Positions 52,607 to 63,526 of a stretch of 64,000 nt of DNA are shown in pieces (position 1 is the first letter of the stretch; each line of letters begins with the position of its first letter). The position numbers were made by a program, and so were the translations under genes. The stretch lies in contig JADJBC010000014.1 of NCBI GenBank assembly GCA_016703945.1, positions 18,747-82,746 of the forward strand, in the 5' to 3' direction. The DNA comes from Candidatus Aalborgicola danicus (GTDB taxonomy: Bacteria > Pseudomonadota > Gammaproteobacteria > Burkholderiales > Burkholderiaceae_C). A model generated the notes under the pieces. The model saw only the letters and a list, made by a program, of their open reading frames with translations, was not told the origin of the DNA and ran no database searches.

Positions 52607-53705
52607 CGCAATACTTGTCAATTTCCACGGGGCGGCGGACACAGCCGCTGCCGCCCGCAGTGCGATTGCGGGAACGCCAGGTTTGGAAGTGCTGGTCGTT
52701 GACAACAGCGCGGACGACGATGAGTTCAACAGATTGAAACTTCTACTGCCAAGTGAAGTGCGTCTGATGCGCGCATCGCACAATCTCGGTTTTGGTCGGG
52801 CTTGTAACCTGGCGTTCAATGCCAGTGAATCCGAATTCGTTTTTCTGGTCAATCCGGACGTCAAGATTTTGCCCGGATGTATTTCAAGTCTGATTGAGAC
52901 ACTCCAAACTGATCCCCTAGTTGGGGCTGTGGCACCGCGGCAGTACTTGGATGACGCCTGCCAGTGGCGACTGCCACCAAGCTGGTTTCCCACGGCGTTA
53001 CGTGCTTGGGCGACGGAGATGGCCTTGAAGGACAGGGTGTCAGCAAGTCGCCTGAGCCATGCGTTACGCGCGGAGTCCTTGCGTTATTGGATGGCGTCGA
53101 AAGCCGTCACACAGAGGGCGCTATCGGGTGGGGCCCTTCTTGTTAGGCGGAGTGCTCTTGGCCCAACTGAAGAGTTGTTCGACCCGAGATTTTTTATGTA
53201 TTTCGAGGACTCTGATTTATGCAGTCGACTCAAGCGCCGTGGGTACCGTCTTGCGATGCTACCGAGCGCTGTAGCCATCCATCGCTGGCGTAATCAGCCG
53301 CACAAAGCAACATTGATGGCGGAAGGAGCCGCCGTGTACTTTGACAAACATCGGAGTGCTACAAATCGATGGCAAGAGAAATCAGCGCGCTTGGCAGCAC
53401 TTCCGTCGTTGCGTCCGTTGTTGGGCGAAAGTCGCGTCTTCCCTAGTGCTGGTCTGATCGTGCCGAAGGATTGGGAAGATGGTGGATGGTTGTTTGAGCT
53501 CAGTCCAAGCCCCCTGTTGAGCCCGTCCATCGGCCGTCTCGGAGCAGGGCCGCAGGTGGGTTTTCCGCACGAAGCACTTTCGAATTTCGAAGGAGCCACA
53601 GTCTATGGTCGCCTAGGTCCTGCAATCAACTCGCGGTCACAGGATAATTGTTGGTTTTTTGAATTCAATGTGGACGCACAGTTCGGAGAGGTATGCAAAA
53701 AATGA
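52596..53705 (+). CDS. Family 2 glycosyltransferase
   Basis: 369 residues. GT-A fold with SAILVNFHGAADT at the start, VLVVDNSADDDE, ASHNLGFGRACNLAFN, FLVNPDVKILPG (DxD-like) and LFDPRFFMYFEDSDLCSRLKRRGYRL; this is the rhamnosyltransferase-like form. A C-terminal extension (about 250-369) ending in FEFNVDAQFGEVCKK is unusual. It overlaps the methyltransferase by 11 bases and shares ATGA with the GspC/N-like gene, so it is co-translated with secretion components. Cytoplasmic; acceptor unknown. Confidence 0.87.
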   Translation: MSCSAILVNFHGAADTAAAARSAIAGTPGLEVLVVDNSADDDEFNRLKLLLPSEVRLMRASHNLGFGRACNLAFNASESEFVFLVNPDVKILPGCISSLIETLQTDPLVGAVAPRQYLDDACQWRLPPSWFPTALRAWATEMALKDRVSASRLSHALRAESLRYWMASKAVTQRALSGGALLVRRSALGPTEELFDPRFFMYFEDSDLCSRLKRRGYRLAMLPSAVAIHRWRNQPHKATLMAEGAAVYFDKHRSATNRWQEKSARLAALPSLRPLLGESRVFPSAGLIVPKDWEDGGWLFELSPSPLLSPSIGRLGAGPQVGFPHEALSNFEGATVYGRLGPAINSRSQDNCWFFEFNVDAQFGEVCKK

Positions 53706-54595
53706 AACCGAAACTTTGCTCTTCTGTGTCTTTCTCGGAAGTCGTCGGCTGGATACTGGCGCATGGCTTGTTTTCCTTGGCAGTTGTTGCTCACGGGCAG
53801 CCCTCAATGCCCCCGAATGTGCCGAACTCAAAGCCGTCTGCTATTGCGAAGGATGCTGGTCAAAACAGTGATTCCGTGGTCGCACCAGCGGTTGCCACAA
53901 TTTCCAAGCCGTTGACTCCGGCGCCGTATCTGTCTTCGTTGGAAAATTCCAATATTTTTGACCCTCAACGAAGGGTGTGGCCAGATAAAAGGCCACCTCC
54001 CAGTCCACCTCCACCTCCACCTCCGCCCCCTCCGGTCACCGACAAGGACCTGCAGTTGTATGGTGTTGTGATTGTGGGGCAAACAAAAAGAGCAACCATC
54101 AAGGTTGGAAGTCGTTTTGCGCAGATCGATACACAGGGGCGCGGTTTTGTGTCGGTCTCAGAGGGGCAAGTACTCGGCGAGTGGAGGCTTACTGAAATAC
54201 ATCCGACGCACATTGTGTTGGGCGCACCCGGGGGGCAACAGAATGTGATGTTCAATAAGAAGACAGATCGGGTAGCCACCGCGGGTCTCCAACCGACGCC
54301 GCCAACAGCAAGTGTTAGCAGCAACGACACGCCGTCGAATGCGTCGTCCGCTGCGTCGGTATCGCAGCAACCTACTGAGCCAAATGCAGCGCGGCCGACA
54401 ATTGCCGCCGCTACAGGAGGTGGTGCCACGCCGGGTCTCCCAGTAGGGCCTGAGAATACAATCAAGAACGCTCAGCCTGGAAGTTTGGCTGCCGCCATAG
54501 GGGCTGCTCAGGCAGCCGCTGGTGCTTCACCGTCGCAAAACATCTCTCCACCGGCCAATTTCAATCCGTTTTTGCAACTATTCCCCAAACAATAG
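53702..54595 (+). CDS. GspC/XpsN-like type II secretion protein
   Basis: 297 residues. The N-terminal hydrophobic segment (about 13-33) may be an anchor or signal peptide. SSLENSNIFDPQRRVWPDKRP, a run of about a dozen prolines (about 98-111), then an HR-type domain: LQLYGVVIVGQTKRATIKVG, FVSVSEGQVLGEWRLTEIHPTHIVL. That domain links the inner-membrane platform to GspD. A long Ala/Thr/Pro-rich tail follows. Gene order E-M, D matches Xanthomonas xps, where XpsN takes this role, but here the gene is displaced behind a methyltransferase and a glycosyltransferase. Named with caution. Confidence 0.75.
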   Translation: MKPKLCSSVSFSEVVGWILAHGLFSLAVVAHGQPSMPPNVPNSKPSAIAKDAGQNSDSVVAPAVATISKPLTPAPYLSSLENSNIFDPQRRVWPDKRPPPSPPPPPPPPPPVTDKDLQLYGVVIVGQTKRATIKVGSRFAQIDTQGRGFVSVSEGQVLGEWRLTEIHPTHIVLGAPGGQQNVMFNKKTDRVATAGLQPTPPTASVSSNDTPSNASSAASVSQQPTEPNAARPTIAAATGGGATPGLPVGPENTIKNAQPGSLAAAIGAAQAAAGASPSQNISPPANFNPFLQLFPKQ

Positions 54596-54659
54596 CGGCA
54601 ATTCTAAGTCCACTATCTATTGGCAATGGGACCTGCAGGGGTCCACTTTGAGACTGAAA

Positions 54660-57600
54660 ATGAATATCCAAGAGGCGGAAATAGTTCCATACCACGTGTC
54701 GAGCATTCCCCTAGCACGGGTTGTAGTCGTTTTTGCACCGCACCCAGACGACGAGGTGTTTGGTTGCGGAGGTTCCCTTGCGCTGCATGCCAAAGCCGGG
54801 CACGCGGTGCGGGTGATACTGCTCACTGCCGGGGACCGAAAGACTGATGGAGTGTCTGATCTGGAATACGCAAATCTAAGGCTGAACGAGAGCGCTGCCG
54901 CTGCTTCTGTTTTAGGTATTGCAACCCCCGAGTGCTGGGAAATCGCGGATCGAGCTGTGGGTTATGGGGAGACCTTGGTTGAACGCATCATGGGTGCGAT
55001 TGTTGCTGCAGAAGCGGACGTTGTGTATGCCCCATCTCTATGGGAGTCGCATCCAGACCATCGCGCGACGGCCATGTCGGCAATCGAGGCGGTGCGCAGG
55101 CTGGGTGGTAGCCGTAGTCTTCTTCTCTATGAGCTGAGCGCACCACTCCGTCCGAATCGATTGGTGGATATCTCGTCGGTTTGGGTTGACAAGGCAAAGG
55201 CCATGGCTTGTTTTGACAGTCAGAACAAGAATTTGGACTACCCTGACTTTATTGGCTCTTTGAATCGGTACCGAGCGCTTACTCTCGGCGCATCTGTCAA
55301 TAGAGCTGAGGCTTTCGAGGCCTACTCCGCCGAATCGCTGAATCAACCAGCATTGATGCCGTTTGAGTCCGAGCACCGTCGTTTGTTGGTTCGAGGTGTG
55401 TCTGGCACGCCTAATGATTGCCCTATGGTGTCGGTAATCGTCCGCACAAAGTTGCGTCCTACTTTGAGGGGGGCATTGGATTCGATTGTTTCCCAAACCT
55501 ACTCGAATATCGAACTGGTGCTGGTGGACGTTGTGGGTGACGGTCTAACTCAAGTAGATTTAAGCGGGATTTCCTTCCCCGTGCGAATCGCTTCTACGGC
55601 TCAGAGTCTAAGCAGAGCCAGTGCTGCGAATCTTGGTTTGCAAACGGCAACTGGGGAGTTTTGCCTGTTTCTCGATGATGACGATTGGCTTTTTTCTGAC
55701 CATTTAGCGAAGCTAGTCCGTTGTGCTGGTTTGAACACCTCGGTCAAAGCAGTTCATACGGCGGTAACGTGTGTTGATACTCTCGGGAACCCGACGGGGG
55801 TCGTCTTCGACTTTCCATACTCGCCGGGGGAGCTCAAGTATGGGAATTTCATGCCTATTCATGGTGTGTTGTTTCGCCGATCCTTGGTGGCATTGGGGTG
55901 CAATTTTGACAGCCAGTTTGATCTCTATGAAGATTGGGACTTCTGGATGCAAGTCGAGGCTCATACGGCTTTTGCGTTTGTTCCTGGTGTTTCCGCCGCA
56001 TATCGAATTGACGCAGCAAGTGGGTCGGGTGTTCAGGTTGATCCCGAAAAGGCACGGGGTGCTACCGCCGCGCTGTTTTTAAAATGGGAGACTTTTCAGT
56101 CTGAAACAGTTTTCTCTGAATTGGTTACACGTTCCCTTGCCCGACGGCATTTGTCAAGCCAGGTGGCTCATCTTCAACAGCAGTTTCAGAGGGTAACTGC
56201 AGAATATGACGCGACTGCGAAATTTGCACTCGAGCGACTGACACGCGCTCAGGCGGAAGCGTCCTTGCAACAAGAACGCGCGGCGACTGCGGAGCGTCTT
56301 GCGGATGAGGCGCGACAAGACGCACACCATTTCCGAGAGGCGCACGATCGGGCCTGCAGTGACCGCGATCTGGCTCGCGGGGCAAGCATTTTTTCTAGGG
56401 AAGAGGCGCAGCGCTCACGAGAAGAAGCACTGCGGTTTAGAGACGAGGCCCTGCGTTTGCATGGCGAAGCGGTCCGAGCGTCCGATGAGACAAAACGGGT
56501 CTATCAAGAGTTTCTGTTGTTGACCGGAGATTTGGAAAAAAGCCGCATTGAAATACAACAGCGGGACGCAGAACTTCATCACCGCAACGTTCTGGCACAG
56601 CAAGAGATGGATCATGTGCGCCAATTGCAGGCGCGTGCGATACAGGCGCAGGCGGAGCTGGATAAAATGCGAGCCCAGATGGACGCCCTCCACATGGTCG
56701 ACGTTGCACGGCAGCGCGACTTGGAAACGCAGAAGAACGTGGTTGCTGAGCTCATGGCCAGCACTTCTTGGCAGATCACACAACCCATTCGCCAACTTGG
56801 AACTGTCGTACTTCGAGTCCGGCGCGCAAAAGCCGCCCTCGTCTCGTCTGGTGCCTGGCAACTGGGGCTTGCCTATATGGTCAGGCGCCTGTTCCTTACC
56901 CTCCAGCGTGAGGGGGTTGCGGGGGTTCGCGGTAGGGTCTCGCGGTTGCTCAATCCGGCGGCTACGTTAGCTGCATCGGAGGGGGGGGGCACTGCGTCAC
57001 CAAAGGATGAACGAACATATGCAGAGTGGCTGGCGACTTTCGAGCCTTTCGATGCTGCGCAATTGACCGCACTCCGGCAAATGATGATCGAGTTGCCAAA
57101 GCAACCGCTGATCTCTATTGTGATGCCTGTCTACAACTCTGTTCCTGCCCATCTCGCGAGCGCCATTGAGTCTGTGCAGTCCCAACTCTATACAAATTGG
57201 GAACTATGCATTTGTGATGATGCCTCCACCGATCCGCGTGTGAAGGACGTTCTGATTGGATTTGCGAATAAAGATAGTCGTATTCGGTTGAATTTCCAAA
57301 CGACAAATGGACATATTTCCAGGGCCAGCAACGTGGCGATCCACATGGCACGGGGGCAATATATCGCCTTCCTGGACCATGATGATGAATTGAGTCGACA
57401 CGCTTTGTTGCGGGTTGCGCAGTCCATTGTCGTGGAGACCGGGGCTCAAGTATTCTATTCAGACGAAGACAAAATCGACGAGTCGGGTCAACGATTTGAC
57501 CCGTATTTCAAACCAGACTTCAACTTGGGACTCTTGCGATCGCACAACTACATGTGCCATTTTGCGGTGTATGAGGCCGATTTTCTGCGCCAACTGGGTG

Positions 57601-58726
57601 GATTGCGTGAAGGGTTCGAAGGTGCCCAAGACTACGATTTGGCATTGAGAGCTGTCGACTCCATCGGCTCAGAACACGTGGTCCACTTGCCCTATGTGCT
57701 TTACCATTGGCGTGCTGCCAGCGGGAGCACTGCAGCTGGGCATGGTGAGAAGTCGTATGCGTTCGCCGCTGGGCAGCGGGCGTTGACGGATCACTTGGCG
57801 CGGCGTCAATTGGATGGGGTTGTTGAAGAAGCACCGGAGGCGTCCGGTATGTACCGAATGTGTTGGGCTCCTCCTAAAACTTTTCCGCTGGTCAGTATTG
57901 TTATCCCGACACGCAACGGTGAGGCGATTTTGCGGCAGTGCCTCAATAGCCTCCGAACAACCACATACCCCAATTTCGAAACAATCGTTGTTGACAACGG
58001 TAGTGACGATCCTGCCACACTTGCATTATTGACAGAGCGCTCGGCTGCCGGGCATATAAAGGTGCTTCGAGACGAACAGCCCTTTAATTTTTCCGCACTC
58101 AATAACCATGCTGTGAACAGCCTCGCTAAGGGTGAGTTTGTCTTGTTACTCAACAACGATATTGAGGCAATCAGCCCTGCCTGGCTTGATGAGATGGTCG
58201 GCGCGGCGATGGAGGCAGGTGTTGGCTGTGTCGGTGCAAGGCTTTGGTATCCTGACTGGCGGCTCCAACATGGGGTGTCATCCTCGTGTGCGGAGTAGCC
58301 GGGCATGCCCACAAGTATTTGCCACGCGGGCAGCACGGTTATATGGGGCGCGCTGTTTTGGCGCAAGACATGATTGCGGTGACCGCCGCTTGTCTGTTGG
58401 TAAAAAAGAGCATCTTCTTAGAGGTTGGTGGACTCGACGAGAGTCTTGCAGTTGCATTCAACGACATTGATTTTTGTCTGCGGGTACATAAGGCGGGGTA
58501 CCGAAACCACTGGACTCCCTACGCTGAGCTGATTCACCACGAGTCGGTAACGCGAGGATATGAAGATACTCCTGAAAAACAGAGACGGTTCCGCGCGGAA
58601 GTTGAAAAAATGCAGGCTCGCTGGCCAGAACTACTGGCGCATGCTGACCCGTGTTACAGCCCGAACTTGACTGCGAATGCGGAGGACTTTTCCCTGGCAT
58701 GGCCACCTCGTAGAGAGTTGCCATGA
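54660..58726 (+). CDS. Multidomain PIG-L deacetylase / triple GT2 glycosyltransferase (frameshifted)
   Basis: About 1355 residues when joined. Domain order: PIG-L/LmbE N-acetylglucosamine deacetylase-like (about 15-240, zinc motif APHPDDE and SHPDHR); GT2 domain A (about 258-490, VSVIVRT, LFLDDDDWLF); long coiled coil (about 520-720); GT2 domain B (about 815-1060, ISIVMPVYNS, FLDHDDEL, YSDEDKI); GT2 domain C (about 1080-1340, VSIVIPTRNG, LLLNNDIEAI). The frame breaks at 58272-58275, where CATGGGGTGTC needs one more G to read QHGGVILVCGVAGHA. The start ATG at 54660 lies 64 bases after the GspC/N-like stop. Probably a cytoplasmic or membrane-edge polysaccharide or glycoprotein assembly enzyme. 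Confidence 0.88.
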
Positions 58727-61358
58727 CGATCACCTATTCTGATGTTTCTCAGGAGACGCAGTCGGAGCGACTTGAGCGCATCTTACCGATTCTGTCTTGT
58801 CCTCGGTGTCGTGGAGTACTTGAGATGCAGCCCACGGGTTTGCATTGCAAGGGTTGCGATGCAATACACCCCATCAGAGGCGGCGTGCCAATTTTGCTCC
58901 CGCAAGGAGTGTTAGACGGAGGTGCGGTCGGCCTGAACGAAAAAGATCGCGTGTCCCGCCATCCTTACAGTGTTCATGCTGAAGAGATCATAACGAACCA
59001 TGAATCGGGCTGGGTTCTCGATTTGGGTGCCGGCGGAAAATTTGATCGCCGTAAGAATGTTGTTCAGATCGACATATTTCGATACCCCGCCGTGGACGTA
59101 GTTGGCTCTGCTGATTGCCTTCCCTTTTTGGACAACTCGTTTGACGCTGTCATAAGTCAAGCGGTTTTCGAGCACTTGCAATATCCGGAGTGGGCTGTCC
59201 GAGAAGTACGCCGAGTGCTAAAACCGGGCGGAGTTGCAAAGATCGACACTGCCTTTTTGCAGCCGGAACATGGGTACCCCCATCATTTCTACAACGCGAC
59301 AGAGTCAGGACTATTGCATTGGTTTCGGGATTTTGAGATTCAGTGGAGTGGAGTGGAGCCATTTCAACACCCGAAGTGGGCATTGCATTGGTTTCTTGGT
59401 GTATACCTGGATTTCATTGGAATAGAACAGGCTGGTGTTCTTCGGAATGTGTCAGTCGGTAACCTTCTAGATGCATTGCAACGGCACTCCACACAGCAAA
59501 CGACGCAGGACGATCTGTCGATTACATCCGCGCTAGACGCAATGCCTGAGCACTTTTTGAGAGTGCTTGCCGCTGGAGTGTCGGTGCACGCAATTAACCC
59601 GCCGAAGCACCACATTGGGTTGAATGAAGAGATTTCTTCCGTGTCATCTTCTCTAGATCGGGAGCGAGAGATGGCGCAATTGCGGATCGAGAAAAACATC
59701 TTGATCGCGAAGTCACGAACTCTCCAAGAAAGTCTTATTGCTGCGCAGGAGAAGGCGGAGTACCTTGCTCAGTTCTATCCAAGCGCATGCAACTTGGCGC
59801 AGTTCGCGGCTGCCTGGGCTGATCCGCTGCATCTTCGTTCAATTGGTTCAGCTTTACGCGACTTCGATACTGAAGAAATGTCGAAACCGTTTGCTACAGT
59901 CATTGTGCGGCCAATCGCGATTAGTCCTTTACTGGATACCTTCTTTTCGTTGGTGGCTCAAGTTTTTGGTGGATGGGAGTTGCTTTTAGAATTGGATGCT
60001 GATGCCCTCGCTGATGTCGAAAGCGGCCGATGCATTGCGCCGACTGGATCGGCGCGTACATTTCCTCGGTGCTATCGGCCGCAAAGTCTGAAGCTGCCTT
60101 CAACATCGAATCACGCGGTGAGTATTGGATGCGCCTGCCGCAAGGGGCGATGCTTGCATCCAACGCACTTCAGGAGGTCGTGACAGTGGCCCGGCATTTG
60201 CCAGGGACTGTGCGAATAGGCTTTGATTTTGATCACCGATCGTCAGGGGACAGTGACCCCATGCGATGCCATACGTTGATGAGCGATGGTGAAAATTTTG
60301 TTGGCGTAAGTGCTGAAGCATTTGCTCCATACTTCATGAGTTCGCAAAAGACCCTGGAATCGGGTTTGACCGGGGTGAGTGCATGCGCAGATGCGCATAT
60401 TCCCCATTCGTTGGTTCACTTAACACCGTTTCACCGGGATGGATGCGAGTCTGAAAAGGCGAGTGTTCGCTATTTGTTGGAGCAATACCGAGAAGTTTCA
60501 GACGAACTTCAACAAATGAATGTCGAGTCCCCCGCAGCGGCCCGAGAGGTTCGGCAACTGAGTATCGATATCAGCAACTATCTTGCGCAGTTTTACTTTG
60601 ACAGCACGCCCATCAGATCTTCTGGTTTAAAACATGTTGGACTTATCCGGAGCGCGAGACAAGCGGTTGGTCGCTGGGTGCGAAGCAGGGTTCCTATCGC
60701 GACCCTCACGGTGCTATTTCAATGGAGAGACTGGTTTTCCACTAGCATGACGCGCAGTGCAGAACCTTCCAACGCAGCGCCATTTGTGTCGCTGATACTT
60801 GAACCTGAGAATGCGTTGGCGCTAATCGGGACATTTTTTTCGCTAGTTCATCAAACATTTTCTGGCTGGGAACTTATCCTCATCGAAACTGAGCAGCAAA
60901 GTCCTGCAGTTCGGCGTGCCATCCGAGATTTTCGTGCTCTTGACAAAAGGGTCGTCGTTACGGGTAGTAGAGAATTAGCGCAAAAGCGTTGGGAGCCAGA
61001 GCGAAATTCTCTTCGTGGTGAGTTCTATCTCAGGCTGGTCGATGGCGTTACTTTGGCGTTTACCGCAATCGAACAGGTTGTAACGTTGGTTCGATCTGCG
61101 CCAGGCATAGAACGCGTTATTTGCGACTTTGACTTCATCTCCCAAGCGGATCGTTTGCCCCTGCGTTGCTATAATTTTTCATCATGGTCGGTGGATGCAG
61201 AACCTGATGCGTCTCGTCAATTTGATGGGACTTTTGTTCGTTTGTCGGCTGAAGGGCCTGCCACGAGTCCGTTGCGATCTGCTCAAACTACCGCGCATAT
61301 ACCTTTGAGCTTGTTTCATCAAATGAGACAGGGACGCGGGTCGCCAACACCAAACTGA
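58723..61358 (+). CDS. Methyltransferase fused to two degenerate GT-like units (frameshifted)
   Basis: About 878 residues when joined. A zinc-ribbon start (SCPRCRG and CKGCDAIHP, Trm112-like) leads into a class I methyltransferase (about 80-200: WVLDLGAGGKFD, FDAVISQAVFEHL, VLKPGG). After a coiled region come two similar units: ATVIVRP, FFSLVAQVFGGWELLLE (near 59900-60180) and VSLILEP, FFSLVHQTFSGWELILIE (near 60780-61200), reminiscent of GT2 domains lacking clear DxD motifs. The frame is broken between about 60015 and 60085, apparently by two nearby changes: the middle frame reads ADALRRLDRRVHFLG, matching the second unit's RALDKRVVVTG. ATGA overlap with the preceding gene. Confidence 0.72.
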
Positions 61359-61413
61359 AGCAAATTACCTGACTACTCCGTCAGGCATATCGTCATCTAT
61401 AAAGGGTATCACT

Positions 61414-61904
61414 ATGAAAAATCGCCTACCGGCTTGCGCGATATCAATCGCGATTGGGGCCGTGATTTTTGTATCTGGTTGTGCAACAAGCAACAGCAAT
61501 TCTTCGACAGCCTCGGCGGCGAATACAGCTCTTTCATTCGTCTATGGCTCGCCCGCGATGGTTGATCAACTACGTAACGCTGGGTTGGGATTCATTTGTC
61601 GACTATTGGCAAGCGCATGCCGACCGGAACTGGAAGCGCCGGTATGCCATAGAAAAGTTTCCGCGCGCACTTGAGGAGAAGTTCTATGTTGCTTACCACG
61701 CAAATGCTTGGCAATTGAAATCTATCATGATCACTGGAGTTCAAGTCGCTGCAAAAGAGGCTACCGTCGATATCGTTCTGACGGTAGTTGACCCTGAGAA
61801 GAAGACTGAAATCCCCACAGTACCAGAAGGACAAGTGGGCAGTCGTTGATGGAGTTTGGCGGCATGTTGTCCAAGACCCGATGCTCTCGGGAACATTTCA
61901 GTAG
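61414..61904 (+). CDS. Small lipoprotein (twice frameshifted)
   Basis: About 162 residues once two single-base insertions are removed, near 61553-61555 (CGCCCGCG) and near 61835 (GGACAAGTGG). The signal peptide has a lipobox VSGC (cysteine about residue 23). The joined protein then reads SPRWLINYVTLGWDSFVDYWQAHADRNWKRRYA in parts, EKFYVAYHANAWQLKSIMITGVQV and a tail KWAVVDGVWRHVVQDPMLSGTFQ. I do not recognise the family. It lies between the modification enzymes and the surface protein and could help its assembly; that is a guess from place. Confidence 0.65.
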
Positions 61905-62164
61905 TCTGATACTTTCAGTGGGCGGCATCCGTGTTGCGAGTTGACAACGAAATATTCAAACTTGTGACGGCGAACACAAATACTGCTGGCAAATCATTCC
62001 ATTGGCCGTCGCTTTGGGTACCATTCATCAACAGTCTGAAGTCCTGAAAAAAATTGATGTTCACAGGGTGTGATTGTTGAACTTTCTGGTGTAAACTGTC
62101 TGACGCAATAAGCGTGGGCTTGCTCAGGTTCTTTTGTTTTATTCTTTTTTGGAGATTTCACGTG
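61905..62164 (+). other. Leader region of the surface protein gene
   Basis: 260 bases with no credible gene. The last part is T-rich (TTCTTTTGTTTTATTCTTTTTT) and ends in GGAG (62151-62154), a strong ribosome site 10 bases before the ATG at 62165. A long untranslated leader ahead of a very abundant protein would fit, but I could not fix a -35/-10 pair by eye. Confidence 0.5.
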
Positions 62165-63380
62165 ATGAAGAAAAATTCCTTGCTGCTGCCATTGGCGCTA
62201 TGCTTGTTGGTGGTTCCGCGATGGCGGTTGAAGTGGCCCACGGCGGTAAGGGCGATGTCCTGATCGCTCCTATGTTTATGGCTGGCGGTGGTTGGACGTC
62301 TGAGATCAAAGTGATCAACACGAATACGACCGACTCTGCTGTTGCTAAGGTCGTGTTTCACGCTCCCACGAACAGTGCTGAGTTGCTGGACTTTTTGATC
62401 TTTTTGACCCCTGGCGATGTGTGGGTTGGTACGGTGTCTCAAAATGCAGACGGCTCCGTCGGTATTGTCAGCACTGATGATTCGGCTATCCGTGTTACTG
62501 ATGCTGCTGGCTGCCCTTCGGCAACAGGAACTGTTGGCATCACTGCTAACTTCGCTGCTCCGTTTACAACCGGCTATCTGAATGTGTTTGAAACACGCAT
62601 GATTCGCGGTACTGTTCCAACTCCTTACTCTAAGGCGTCTTTGGTTGCTGCGTACTCTGCTGCTTGCCTGGCAGGTACACCGATCACGACTGCTCTGACA
62701 GACAATGTGTTGACGGGTTCCGTCAAGCTGGCCAATCCTTTGAACGGCAACATGTTGGCTTTGCCCATGACTGCTCTGGCGAACTACGATAACTTCACAT
62801 ACCATAGCGTTGGTCGTTACACAGGCTTCTTTGCCAATGCTGCTGCAAGCAACAAGGCAATGGTGGAAGATGCTATCTGGTCTTCTGACTACGTTGTTCC
62901 TTACAACAACGCAGCTGGTCAGTACACATTTGCAACAGTTACCTTCCCGACCAAGGAGGCGTTCTATGCACCTAGCGCATCTGGCTCACAGTACACACCG
63001 TTCCCAGGAACCCCAACAGTTGGTTACACGGTTCGTGACGAAGAAGAGCGTTCATTGACAACAACGGGTTGCAGTGTTTCTCCTTGCTCAGTTGATTCTC
63101 CAGGCCATCGTTTCCAAATGAGTTGAACATCATCGCAATCACATCCGGTGCTGGTACCTCTACTGTTGGCCAGCTGTTCACAAACACTTTCACAAAGGGT
63201 TGGGTAAACGCAGCTCCTTTCTCTGAAGTGTCTGACACACGCAGCAAAACAGGTAACAACAATCTGGGCGTCGTCGGTCTGCCAGCTTTGGCAACTTACA
63301 TCCAGTGGAACTTTGTTGGTAATTCGCTGCAAGGCGCATGGAACTATGCACCAAGCACGTTCACACCTGGAAATTTCTAA
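62165..63380 (+). CDS. Abundant secreted surface-layer-like protein (two frameshifts)
   Basis: About 405 residues after adding two missing bases. The ATG at 62165 begins MKK; with one extra A in the A5 run the frame continues KFLAAAIGAMLVGGSAMA, a perfect signal peptide cleaved before VEVAHGG. The mature protein has GDVLIAPMFMAGGGWTSEIKVINTNTTDSAVAKVV, LLDFLIFLTPGDVWVG and paired cysteines. A second missing base near 63110 joins HRFPNELNIIAITSGAGT to the C-terminal GVVGLPALATYIQWNF. Codon use (GCT, GTT, CGT, TCT) is unlike the neighbours and typical of highly expressed genes. A terminator follows. Family not recognised; the likely cargo of the adjacent T2SS, by inference. Confidence 0.75.
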
Positions 63381-63407
63381 GCCAGCCTAGGCTAGCTTAA
63401 TTTAGAG

Positions 63408-63434
63408 AACGCCAAGGGTTTCCTTGGCGTTTTT
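63408..63434 (+). terminator. Strong rho-independent terminator
   Basis: Perfect 10-pair stem AACGCCAAGG, loop GTTT, CCTTGGCGTT, running into a T-run. It lies 27 bases past the stop of the surface protein gene. Confidence 0.92.
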
Positions 63435-63526
63435 CCATTTCTAGGCGGCAAACATTTGCTTACTAATTAGTTTTTTTAGTAGTTATGAATAAATGTTTGC
63501 CAATTTTTCCGGAAAGCGATTTGAAA

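Noticed and set aside
63485..63526. Upstream ATG of the last gene
   Set aside because: No ribosome site, and the added 14 residues would precede a complete signal peptide.
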